Source of the DNA: JAWKOK01 sp963765875
GTDB taxonomy: Bacteria > Chloroflexota > Anaerolineae > Caldilineales > Caldilineaceae
Length of the DNA: 64,000 nucleotides
Assembly (NCBI GenBank): GCA_963765875.1
Contig: CAVXYK010000017.1
Span: forward strand, 124,001-188,000
Direction of reading: 5' to 3'
Made by a program: the position numbers and the translations under genes. Within the stretch, counting starts at the first letter, position 1. Every line of letters begins with the position of its first letter. This document shows, piece by piece, positions 34,960 to 44,800 of this stretch. The notes under the pieces were generated by a model, which was given only the letters and a program-made list of their open reading frames with translations, had not been told where the DNA came from and made no database searches.

Positions 34960-35280
34960 CTATGTCCTACTCATAAAATCTGCTGTCCATCGTTCTGGAT
35001 CAGGTCGATAGGCCGTAACAACTACCGCTGGTGATGATTTGCCCAGTGGAATACCCCACACGACATGAATCGGTCGACCATCTCCATCCGCTTGCAAGAC
35101 CAAAACAGATGGCCCTCTGTGGTATTCGGGATAGTCTTCTACAACAACACCCGTCGCGATGCCGTCCACGACATCTCTCGCAAATAGGTCATCGTTTGCG
35201 AGCTCATCGTAGCCGTGGTCGGAGATGCGAACATCGCCCTTCTCGACCAAGGCAATGATTCGGCCAACTGTCTTGCTCAT
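34960..35280 (-). CDS. DUF4258 domain protein, putative RelE/HigB-like toxin
   Basis: 106 residues, starting MSKTVGRIIALVEKGDVRIS. The pattern ISDHGYDELANDDLFARDVVDGI, then EYHRGPSVLVLQAD, PIHVVWGIP and VVTAYRPDPERW is that of DUF4258, a compact fold related to RelE-type mRNA interferases. Toxin precedes antitoxin in the operon, as in higBA systems. Activity is not shown by the sequence. Confidence 0.75.
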   Translation of the reverse strand: MSKTVGRIIALVEKGDVRISDHGYDELANDDLFARDVVDGIATGVVVEDYPEYHRGPSVLVLQADGDGRPIHVVWGIPLGKSSPAVVVTAYRPDPERWTADFMSRT

Positions 35281-35376
35281 GGCTCAATCGTACTATGAGA
35301 ACCACACTTTTGCAACGCCAAATCAAAATCATCATTGCAGTCGATTGGGCTGCCAGCCATTTCCCGGAGGCTCCAA

Positions 35377-37141
35377 ATGACCATAACCCAACGCCCCAAC
35401 GTCATCCTGGTCATGACCGACGACCAGGGCTACGCCGATCTTGGTTGCACCAGCAATCCCTGGATTCAGACGCCCAATATCGACGCCTTTCACGATGAAG
35501 CCGTGCGCCTCAACGACTTTCATGTCTCGCCGCTCTGCACGCCGACGCGCGGCGCGCTGATGTCGGGACGGCGGCCGGTGCGCAACGGCGCCTGGGCCAC
35601 CTGCTGGGGACGCTCTATCCTGGGCAAGAACGAGACGACCATGGCCGATGTCTTTGCGGCCAACGGCTATCGCACCGGCATGTTCGGCAAGTGGCACCTG
35701 GGCGACAACTATCCCTATCGACCCCAGGACCGCGGGTTCCAGAAAGTGGTCGCGCACAAGGGCGGCGGCGTGGGACAGACGCCCGACTTCTGGGGCAACA
35801 ACTACTTTGATGACACCTACTTCCAGAGTGACGACACCGCCAATGGCGAACCGGTCAATTACGAAGGCTACTGCACCGACATCTGGTTCGACGAGGCCAT
35901 GGACTTCATTGAAGAGTCGCAGGCTGGTGACGATGAGCAGCCATTCTTCGCCTATCTGGTCACCAACGCGCCCCACAGCCCCTATCTGGTGGCTGAGCGC
36001 TACACCCAACTCTACGCCGACAACCCGGACATTCCCGAGCCGGCCTTCTACGGCATGATCACCAACATCGACGAGAACTTCGGCCGTCTGCAGGCCAAGC
36101 TGGATGATCTGGGCATCACTGACAACACGATCCTGATCTTCATGACCGACAACGGCAGTTCCGGCGGCGCTGAGTTGGACGAGCAAGGCTTTGTGACCCG
36201 CGGCTACAATGCCGGTCTGCGCGGCATGAAGGCATCCTACTACGACGGCGGCCACCGGGCGCCCTTCTTTGTGCGCTGGCCCACTGGCGGGCTGGATTCG
36301 GCCACGGACATCGACGAGATGACGCTGCATATCGACCTGCTGCCCACCTTCATCGATCTCTGCGGGCTGGAACCGCCGGCAGACGTTACGTTCGATGGCG
36401 AGAGCATTGCCCCGCTGCTGCGCGGCGAGGCCGAGGCACTCCCCGGTGACCGCGTCCACTTCCTCCAATATCGCCAGGACACCACGCCGCCGGACAAATG
36501 GACCAGTGCGGTGATGACGCGCCGCTGGCGGCTGATCCGTGGCATCGAGCTCTATGACATCCAGGCCGACCCCGGTCAGCGACAGGATGTAGCCGATGCC
36601 AATCCCGAAATAGTCTCCCGACTACGCCAGACCCACGAAGATTGGTGGGCGGAGATCGAGCCGGGGCTGGCAGCCTACACGCCCCATCTCGCTGGGCAAC
36701 GACGCCGAGAATCCGACCAAACTGGACGCCATGGACGTCATGGGCGATGTGGCCTGGCACCAGACCCACATCATCCAGGCACAGAAGAGCACAGGCAAGT
36801 GGACCGTCGACGTCGAGCAGCCGGGCCGCTACCGCTTTGCCCTGCGCCGCTGGCCCGACGAGCTCGATCTGCCCATCGATGCCGGCATCTCGCCCGACGC
36901 TGCGCGCAAACACATCTACGCGCCGCCCAGCGGCGAGTGCAACACCATCCATCCGAACAGAGCCCTGCTACGCCTTTTTGACAGCGAAGAGACCCAAGAC
37001 GTGAGCGAAGGCGACAAAGAGGTGACATTTGAGCTATCGCTGGATCGAACCGGCGTGACCGAGTTGGAAGCCTGGTTTGTTGAGGATGAAGTAGGCGGCG
37101 CTATGCAGGGCGCGTACTATGTGTATGTAGAACGGTTGTAG
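35377..37141 (+). pseudogene. Arylsulfatase-type sulfatase, single +1 frame break near the C-terminus
   Basis: Formylglycine-dependent sulfatase that removes sulfate esters, probably from polysaccharide. ATG 35377 preceded by GGAGG. The N-terminus NVILVMTDDQGYADLG carries the metal-binding DD, and CTPTRGALMSGR is the formylglycine motif C-x-P-x-R. KWHLGDNYPY, NAPHSPY and FMTDNGSSGGAE follow. The first frame reads to AAYTP, where an extra C in the run at 36682-36685 breaks it. One base on, ISLGNDAENPTKLDAMDVM continues into a C-terminal beta region (WTVDVEQPGRYRFALRRWPD) with the stop at 37141. No N-terminal signal peptide is seen, so the enzyme appears cytoplasmic. A maturase (FGE) gene is not in the window. 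Confidence 0.9.
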
Positions 37142-37150
37142 GCATCCTAC

Positions 37151-37194
37151 ACCCAGAGCGTCTCGTCCTCGCTGCGCAACGAGACGTTCTGGGT
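37151..37194 (+). terminator. Hairpin after the sulfatase gene
   Basis: acccagagcgtctcgt pairs with acgagacgttctgggt (one G/T mismatch) around 12 bases, 10 bases after the stop. No U-tract follows. Confidence 0.6.
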
Positions 37195-37349
37195 TGCGGA
37201 ACAACAGGGATGATAGAACCCCAATAAACGTCCACGCAAAACTGCACACTCCTTACGTTTCGCTTGCGCGCGCGTGGATTTTTTACACCAGAGCGTGTGA
37301 ATCTTTTCACCATTTTCTCTTAATCCATGGCCCTCATACAAATACAGAG

Positions 37350-37373
37350 CGTCCGGGCGTCCGGGCGTCCGGG
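37350..37373. repeat. Tandem 8-bp repeat (3 copies of cgtccggg)
   Basis: Three perfect copies in a non-coding region. No function evident. Confidence 0.75.
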
Positions 37374-37409
37374 TCCCTTCCCAGGGGATAGCTCTAGGCG
37401 CTGGATGGC

Positions 37410-37560
37410 AACAGATGGGGAAGGCCCTCATCTGCTGTCGCATCTATCGAGATGAACAACGGCGTGAACCACTTCAAGGTGCGTGCCATTGATGACCAGG
37501 GCTTTGTCGATCCAAGCCCCCCGTTCACTTTTTCCTCCCTGAATGTGAGCCTCCCATGGC
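37410..37560 (+). pseudogene. Remnant of a surface-protein domain, left copy of the flanking repeat
   Basis: A hairpin (acagatggggaaggccctcatctgctgt) followed by an open stretch reading NNGVNHFKVRAIDDQGFVD with PSP after it. The piece matches the domain in the giant gene (GVHRLEVRSIDAQGFVD, 48.1 kb) and the sequence at 50998-51120 almost base for base. It has no start or upstream domain, so it is a fragment left from a related gene or from recombination. Confidence 0.7.
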
Positions 37561-37939
37561 CAACCCGACTGTCAACAGGCTTATCAAATCGGTTGATCCG
37601 AATAGATTGCCTCCCTACATTTTCCTAAATAGCTGCTGTGCATTTTTCATTTTGCTTGGCATGCACTAAACTTAATGCCAGATTTTGATTCCGCAGGCAT
37701 CATCCGCCGATTGCACCACATCCTGAATCACGTTCTGTGCCCCATGCACGATGCATAACGACGAACCACCATTCCAATAAATATCGGGTTTTCAGCGCCT
37801 TAGGCCATTCCAGAGAGATAAATATACGTTGCAAGGAAACCTTTGCCTGGAATGGCTTGAGGCTTTGCCGACTCCCGTATAGTTACTATTTTGGAAAAGC
37901 CTTAAGCGTCACTTTGACCATTAATTTGGAGAAATCATC

Positions 37940-40900
37940 GTGTCCCGTTTGCCGTCCCGTCCTATGCTCGTCGGCGCAGCCGCATTGCTCGTCAGTCTAC
38001 TTGTTGCGACCTCGCTCTGGACACCAGGGCAGGCCTCGTCGTCCACCAGGTCCGATCCGCTGACTGCAGCCTGGGAACATGCCCAGGCAGCCGGCTCCTA
38101 TCAGTTCTCCAGCGACGTCGAACAAATCACAACGCCCGCGTTATCCGTCCTCAATGTTGGGCGCAGCAGCCACACAGACCGCTTCTACATGGAAGGTCGC
38201 GCCGACGCCCAGACCTCGTCCATGGAATTCCGACTCTGGTCTGACGGCGGCAGCATCCTGCAGGAAGGCGACAGCGTGGCCGTGCGTGTGGCCGACGGCA
38301 AAACCTATCTGCAACGGAATTCGGGTGAGTGGCAGGAAGGGGATGACTTCACCCAGACCATCGCGCCCGACGGCGATTTCATGAGCTATCTGGTTGCAGC
38401 TCGTGAAGTGACCGATTTGGGACAGGATACACGTGCCGGTCTCACCTTCACCCGCTACGCCTTTGCCATCGATGGCCCGACCTTCGCGCTCTCGGTCCGG
38501 GATCAGATGGAAGCAGCCATGCGCCAGAAAGGCGATGTACCGCCCGGCGTAACCTTCGAAGTGCCGGCCTACTACAACGAGATGATCGGCGGCGGCGAAC
38601 TGTGGGTCGGTGAGGATGGTCTACCTGTCCGTCAGATCCTGGATCTTCACTTTCCAGAGGACCATGGTGAATCCGTCAGCGCCCGTATCACAGTAAATTA
38701 CTCACAATTTGAGCCTGTGAAGGCAGCGTCGGGTGGCTTCCTGGCGCAGACTGGCGCACCATCGATCAACGTGGAACGGCATTTGCCCTACGCCGGTAAT
38801 CTGCTCGCGCTGCTTGCGGCAACAGTCCTGTCATTCGTTTTGATTGCCTACCGACACGCACGCCTTCTTGCGCGTGCGGTTTCGGTCGCCGTGATTACCA
38901 GTCTCCTGATCGGTCCCATTCTCAGCAATCTACGCATCACCGATTTTGTGGATAAGCAGACCGCTCGTGCCGCCGTGCAGGAGAAGACGCGCGACAAGGA
39001 CGTCCTCCTGCGCGAGCTGACGGCGGAGATGAATGCGAGCACATTTGACCCCCACCAGAGCAAGCTTGCGCTTGCGCCTATATCGTCTGTCGTCGCCAAC
39101 CAAAAGAGGTCGATTGCGGCCGCGCCCTTTGTGGCTGTCGCAACACAGGCGATTCCCGTGACCGATGACGGCACGGACACCGATGGCGACGGTTTGACCG
39201 ACTTCACCGAGTTGCGCATCGGTACCAGCGAGGTTTTGTCCGATACCGACGGCGATCTACTTTCGGACCTGGTTGAAGTCACCGGTTTCCAGTTCAACGG
39301 CGAACGTTGGTACAGCGATCCGAGCGAGATGGACAGCAACCTTGACAGCATTTCGGATGTTGTGGAGTGGGATGTTTCCGGGGATGGACAACCCGACGAC
39401 ATCGACGGCGATGGCGTGCCTGATCTCTTCGACGAGGACAACGATGGCGACCATGTGCCAGACAGACTAGACCTTGCTCCATTCACACAAATTGGCGCCG
39501 GGACGCCCTTTGCCGAAGCCAATCCGCTTGACCTGACGGTGCAGAATCTCACGCCAAATATGACCACATTTGTCGATATACAGGTGCGTCCGCGCGATGA
39601 GGATCGGCTCTGGTTTGCGCTCAATCCCATGGATTGGCCCCGCGACGATCAAGCCCAGATCCGTGACGTTGATGGCAGCGTCGATGATTTGCAGTTGGTG
39701 CCGATGTTGGAGATTCGGATTCCGACCGCGTCTACATTTTTACCGCCGGCAAGCGATTTGGCCGCCTATGGGATCGTCGTCAGCGATCTGGCTGAAAACA
39801 GTGACGAGAAGGTCGCCTATGTCCCGCTTACGCTAGTTACCGACCAAAAGACGGGCGAACGCGTCGCCTTCAATGGCCGCATGCCCTATCTGCCGCAAAC
39901 ATCATGGACGACACCACATCAAGTCCGTATGCTCTGGGCCGTGCAGGTGCTGAACGACATTGTGTGTGATCCTGACGACCCCGCACAGCTTGCCGAGGGT
40001 TGTAATCCACAAGGCTATTTTTACAACCAGCCACAGATCGTGCATCGATACTACGATGAGTGGGTTCTAACCGGGCTCAAGATCAACGAGGAGCATGGCA
40101 CCGATCTGGCGATTATCCACGACACCCCCGTTTATCCGGATCTCGACGGGGATGATGCACTCAATTATCTTTCCTACGTTCTTGATCAGCGTTTTTTGTC
40201 GGTTACAGACACAGACGGTGACAACCAGCGCGATCTGGATCTAGCTGAAATTGAACGACGCTTTGACCGCGGTACGAATGCCGGTGTTACGAGTAGCGAG
40301 CGTTTCGCCATAGCCAACACCTTAAACGTCAAAACGACATCCTACGCAACCTTTGAAGAGGCAATTGCAAGAACCGCTGATATTACAGATACAGCAGGAT
40401 CTGCCTATCAGGTGCTCTCCACTTTTGACTCAGTGTGGCACGAAGATCCGAACGTCAGACCATTGCTCATGTATGCGTACGAAAGCCGCTTTCGCGGCAT
40501 CGGGCTGGATGCCGAGTGGCTGGCCAATGGCTCTGTAACTCGAAATGGCAATCAGCTCGAAATCGATCTCTCTTCGTCCGGCCCTGGTGGGGTAACACCC
40601 ATCGACACCATGGCTGGATTGAAGTTGATGCCCTATTGTGGTGATGGGCTCGGCGAGCCAAACTGGGTTCCCTGCACACCGGAGGATTACTGGATAGAGT
40701 TGGAAGCCCGTCATGGCGATCAATATTTGGACCCCGAGGATCCGTCCCGATCAGTGCCTACACTTGATTCAAGTATAGCTGATGGCGAGATGATCGTTAC
40801 CCAGCTCTATGCCCTGACCTTGATGCAAGGAATCAACAACGTCGTTGAACACGCCTTTGCGAGCAATGACATTCGGCTTGTCTATGCCCAACAACCCCTG

Positions 40901-41776
40901 GACTCTGACAGCGAATTGGAGGAGTACATTCGGAATGCTGCACTGGTCGTACGTACCGGAGCAAAAAAGGCGGCAAACAGGCAAGTGTTTAATGCCCTGC
41001 GCAGTGGGACAGTGGGTGGCATCCCAACCAAGAGCGCCGGAATCTACAAAGCGCTTGCCAACGCCAATCCCCTTGCAAAACATGTTACACGGCCGGCGAC
41101 CAGAACGATCGCGAATTTCAAACAAGCTCCACTGCGGGCAACGGCATTGGTTGCAGGCATGCTTGTGGCCGCTGTTGGCTTTTTGCTCCTGGCCGATATC
41201 GCCCAGGAAAATTACGAACTGGGGGTAGCAGTAGCGGCTGTGGCCTTAGGGATTACAGCATACGTGACTGTCGTCAATCCGGTGCTGACTGCCTATAATA
41301 TCGCACAAGCCTTGCCTGGCCTCGCCGTCAACGGGATGCGGTCCGTACTCTCAATGCGCTCTGTCGCGATTGGGATGAGTAGCAAAGCCCTTGCAATTGG
41401 CGCTGTCGTCGCCATCGCCGTGACATGGGGATTCTTTATCTATAGTATTGTCAGCAATGATATCCAGGCCTTTAGCCCCGAATTCAACCGCGCCCTGGCA
41501 GATACGATTGCGACCACGATCTATATTCTTGTGCTGGCGGCAATATCGGCTACCGTTATCGGCCTGATCTTCGTAGGCATCGTTGGCTTAATCGATCTAT
41601 TGCTGACCGCACTGTGCGAATTAGATGTTGGCGAAGATGTAGACAATGACGGAGTCCCGGACGATCTGGAATTTAACGGCGGCTGTCTCACGATTCAGGC
41701 GACCGCCACCAAGGCGCTCAGCTCGACGCTTTATGCCTACGATGCGATGGTAGACACCGCGCGCGGGATTTTGTAA
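37940..41776 (+). CDS. Giant surface protein, N-terminal part (LolA-like domain, TSP3 repeats, membrane helices)
   Basis: 1278 residues from GTG 37940 (TTGGAG 8 bases upstream). Signal or first helix: LVGAAALLVSLLVATSLW. A LolA/LppX-like beta domain follows (about 35-255: AGSYQFSSDVEQ to ITVNYSQFE), then two membrane helices (about 285-330) and thrombospondin type-3-like Ca-binding repeats (TDTDGDGLTDFTEL, about 410-425; DIDGDGVPDLFDEDNDGDHV, about 488-507). A large beta region and a cluster of four helices (about 1060-1225) come next, then a last TSP3-like unit DVDNDGVPDDLEF. The next open frame is open upstream of its nominal start and reads DFVRPGAPDFSLVNPV. The stop at 41776 may thus be a -1 (or +2) break at GCGCGCGGGATTTTG and the two parts one gene. 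Probably exported; function unknown. Confidence 0.82.
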   Translation: MSRLPSRPMLVGAAALLVSLLVATSLWTPGQASSSTRSDPLTAAWEHAQAAGSYQFSSDVEQITTPALSVLNVGRSSHTDRFYMEGRADAQTSSMEFRLWSDGGSILQEGDSVAVRVADGKTYLQRNSGEWQEGDDFTQTIAPDGDFMSYLVAAREVTDLGQDTRAGLTFTRYAFAIDGPTFALSVRDQMEAAMRQKGDVPPGVTFEVPAYYNEMIGGGELWVGEDGLPVRQILDLHFPEDHGESVSARITVNYSQFEPVKAASGGFLAQTGAPSINVERHLPYAGNLLALLAATVLSFVLIAYRHARLLARAVSVAVITSLLIGPILSNLRITDFVDKQTARAAVQEKTRDKDVLLRELTAEMNASTFDPHQSKLALAPISSVVANQKRSIAAAPFVAVATQAIPVTDDGTDTDGDGLTDFTELRIGTSEVLSDTDGDLLSDLVEVTGFQFNGERWYSDPSEMDSNLDSISDVVEWDVSGDGQPDDIDGDGVPDLFDEDNDGDHVPDRLDLAPFTQIGAGTPFAEANPLDLTVQNLTPNMTTFVDIQVRPRDEDRLWFALNPMDWPRDDQAQIRDVDGSVDDLQLVPMLEIRIPTASTFLPPASDLAAYGIVVSDLAENSDEKVAYVPLTLVTDQKTGERVAFNGRMPYLPQTSWTTPHQVRMLWAVQVLNDIVCDPDDPAQLAEGCNPQGYFYNQPQIVHRYYDEWVLTGLKINEEHGTDLAIIHDTPVYPDLDGDDALNYLSYVLDQRFLSVTDTDGDNQRDLDLAEIERRFDRGTNAGVTSSERFAIANTLNVKTTSYATFEEAIARTADITDTAGSAYQVLSTFDSVWHEDPNVRPLLMYAYESRFRGIGLDAEWLANGSVTRNGNQLEIDLSSSGPGGVTPIDTMAGLKLMPYCGDGLGEPNWVPCTPEDYWIELEARHGDQYLDPEDPSRSVPTLDSSIADGEMIVTQLYALTLMQGINNVVEHAFASNDIRLVYAQQPLDSDSELEEYIRNAALVVRTGAKKAANRQVFNALRSGTVGGIPTKSAGIYKALANANPLAKHVTRPATRTIANFKQAPLRATALVAGMLVAAVGFLLLADIAQENYELGVAVAAVALGITAYVTVVNPVLTAYNIAQALPGLAVNGMRSVLSMRSVAIGMSSKALAIGAVVAIAVTWGFFIYSIVSNDIQAFSPEFNRALADTIATTIYILVLAAISATVIGLIFVGIVGLIDLLLTALCELDVGEDVDNDGVPDDLEFNGGCLTIQATATKALSSTLYAYDAMVDTARGIL

Positions 41777-41802
41777 GGCCCGGAGCCCCTGATTTCTCGC
41801 TA

Positions 41803-44800
41803 GTGAACCCGGTCATGGGCTATGTTGCCGGCAATGGGATTTCGGCAGCGCTTCCCGTCACCACCACCATCTCGCATAAAGCGCCGGAGGATTGGAACCT
41901 CTACCTAATCGGACCCTATCTATGGCTCTTCTCCGAGGACAATCTCAGGTCGACCACCGTCAAGCATAGCCTTTCCTCGCCCACAGGAGAGACCCTGTCC
42001 GCTGCGCGTGATCAGATGAGCAGTGATTGGCAGAATCTGCATACGTACACGACCTATGGAGTTGGTAACAAGTCACTCTACCAGGCGTCCTTGTCAAAGT
42101 CATACGAATTGCCTGCGCCTCTGCCCATTAACTCACCAGGGCTCAACCAGCAATTTGATTTCGCATTTAACTCAGCCTACGCGCTGCCCGTCTATGAGTG
42201 TATCGGTATCCCATTCCTCTTTTTTCTCCCCATACCGGTCTGTTGGACGGACACATTGGACACTGACAGTTCGCAAGCGTTTGATCCGATCTACTTTGAT
42301 TTCCTGCCCGCTACGCTCGACGGATTCACTGATCGAGTCGACAGAGGCGCCGGCGTCTACGCTTTGGCCTGGGACCCCCAATTTGACGCCCTGACCGATA
42401 TCGATGGTGATGGGCTTCTGGGTAGACAAAACGGCGGGCTGGATCCGGACGATCTCAGTTGGGATACAGACGGAGACGGTCTCAGCGATTCCTTTGAGCT
42501 TGAGAAGAGAGCAGGCGGGACCGCGCTCTCCGCCATCTTCGCGGACAGCGATCTGGACGGCCTCACCGATGCTCAAGAACTGCAGGCCGGCACCAATCCC
42601 GGTCGGGCCGACACGGATAACGACGGTCTGCCTGACGGCGTTGAGGTACGCCATTTGGAAGGCTTGCCGTCCTCACCGCACATGGTTGGGGGCTGGACAG
42701 TTGCGATCAGCGGGACGGCATCCGGTCCAAACCCGCTCACGGTTATCGTCTCATCAAATCCGCTGAGCAGCGACAGCGACGGTGACGGCATCTCCGATCA
42801 GGCGGAGAAAGAACTCGCCGAATCCACTGTTCCGGCCGATCGATTCGATGACGAGAATCGTCCCTACCATCCCAATGTCGTCAACAGCGCACCGATAGCC
42901 ATCTATCTGGCGACCGATGATGGCGATGGATTTGTTCACCCGGGCCAGTCTGTCGCCTATACGACGACGGTTGTGGCCAAGGTGCCATTGGCGCCAAGCG
43001 TGCTCGATGTAACCATGCCTGTCGAAGTTGATCCGTCCCCCGTGCCCGATCGGCTCGACTTCGATCCGCTCACCTTTACCAATACCCAGACGGTGACCCG
43101 GCAGATCAGCTTTGCCGCCCCTGCATTGCCTGCTAGCCAGCCTTTTGAGGTAAGCAGCGATGTCCGGGCCCGCCTGCAGGACCAAGCCGCTCCCGTATGG
43201 TCATGGACAATCGGCGCCGATAACCCATTGACCAGGGCGAGCCTATACGGAGGGATTACGGCCGCGCCCATCAACAGTGGACGGCTGGATGATTATTTGA
43301 TCACTACTATGGAGTCCAGCCGATCGAGGAGTGGCGGTCAAGGAGACATCTTCAGCTTCCCCTTTGGCGACAGTACCATCGCCCCCTCTGAATTGGATGT
43401 AGACGATTATGCACGACCACGGATCGTGAGTGATTATTCCTACTTGAGAGGCGAACACACACCCAGTACCGCCTGCAATGAGCAGGGTGAATGCATGACT
43501 GTTTGGGATCACATTGACAATTGCCAGACATTGAAAGTACATGATATTACACTACGCAGCACTGTCGGTGCTGTGGGAGTGTCACCCTATCAACCTATTG
43601 TGATGTATCAGAGCAACCCAGAAATTCCGCCTGAAGTAACTCCCGGCAATACTCTCTGGCCAGGCGATTATGGACCGACTGATCCGCCATTAGCATTTGG
43701 CGATCAGATTGCAATCGACAGAGAACTGGAATTCTGCGGGCCGACTTATGTTTTTCTAGCCTGGTGGTCGTCAAACGTAAATGATATCTGGGCGCCCATC
43801 TCTGATTTTGACGCACTTAACTGTGACAATACATCTTCCTGCCATACTTTAGCCCAAATAAACACAGGCGCCCGGCAAGGGTGGTTGATTGAGCCGGATC
43901 CAATGGGGCTTCCCTATGACAATCGTGCTCCCTATTACAAGGTCGAGTTTCAGCATCCTGATTTGCCCACCCTGCGCGCTGATCTGCGTGTCAGTCTCGG
44001 CCCGCCGAAATCGCAGATGGCGATTGGTGCGTCGATTACCAATGAAGATGGGCAAGTACAGACTCCACAATTTTCCGTCGATCCCTTGGTACAGCCAAAG
44101 AATCCCTGGGGATTCAGGCCCTTGGCAGGCGAAGAAGGTCAGCAATGGCTAACGGGCGCGTTCAAGCCGACTGTGACAACCAATGGCGACACCTTCCTTG
44201 TGACCTGGATGGAGATCAAGTGGTCGACGGCTTTGGCATTGGCTACGCCGCATAGCGGATCCATTGAACTGCTTCCTGACGACCCACTCGACGCACCCGA
44301 AATCCGCATTGTCACACAGCTATACGATGGCGATGGCGCTGCCCTGTGGACGAATCCGCTCGAGATATATCAGTGGGTGATGCCACAGCCTGTCTATCGC
44401 GATCTGACGACGGCATTTTATGGCTATATTGATCCAAATAACGCTGGAGGGATACCTTCTTCTGCGCCGACTGTCGAAATTGTCAACAGCCCAGCCTCCA
44501 CTTACACGAATATCACAACCTATCTCGAAAAATTGGCCCTCTCCTTCGCTGAATATCAGATCAGCACGGATCGGTACGGTACGGCCTACGGAATTGCCTT
44601 CCAAACGCCTAAGTACCTTCAGTTCGGCTACGGCAATACGATTACGATTGAGTTCATCGATCCTGCTGATGGCAGCGAGAAGAATCAGTGCACGCTGACC
44701 GACGATGCAGCCGAAAATTCAAGTACAGACTTTGATGTGGCCTATAGTCCGGCTTCAGATTTGGCGCTGACGATCTTTCAAGGTGGGCCAATCGACAGCT

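Larger units (their letters stand above)
37142..37939. other. Gene-poor region with terminator, tandem repeat and surface-domain fragment
   Basis: About 800 bases without an intact gene. It contains the sulfatase terminator (37151-37194), an 8-bp tandem repeat, the left copy of the repeat flanking the giant gene (37410-37520) and the ribosome site of the giant gene (TTGGAG, 8 bases before GTG 37940). A 108-codon frame at 37737 is not credible. Confidence 0.6.

Noticed and set aside
37737..38063. Open frame of 108 codons overlapping the start of the giant gene
   Set aside because: No ribosome site, no recognisable sequence, and it overlaps the well-supported GTG start with signal peptide at 37940 in another frame.
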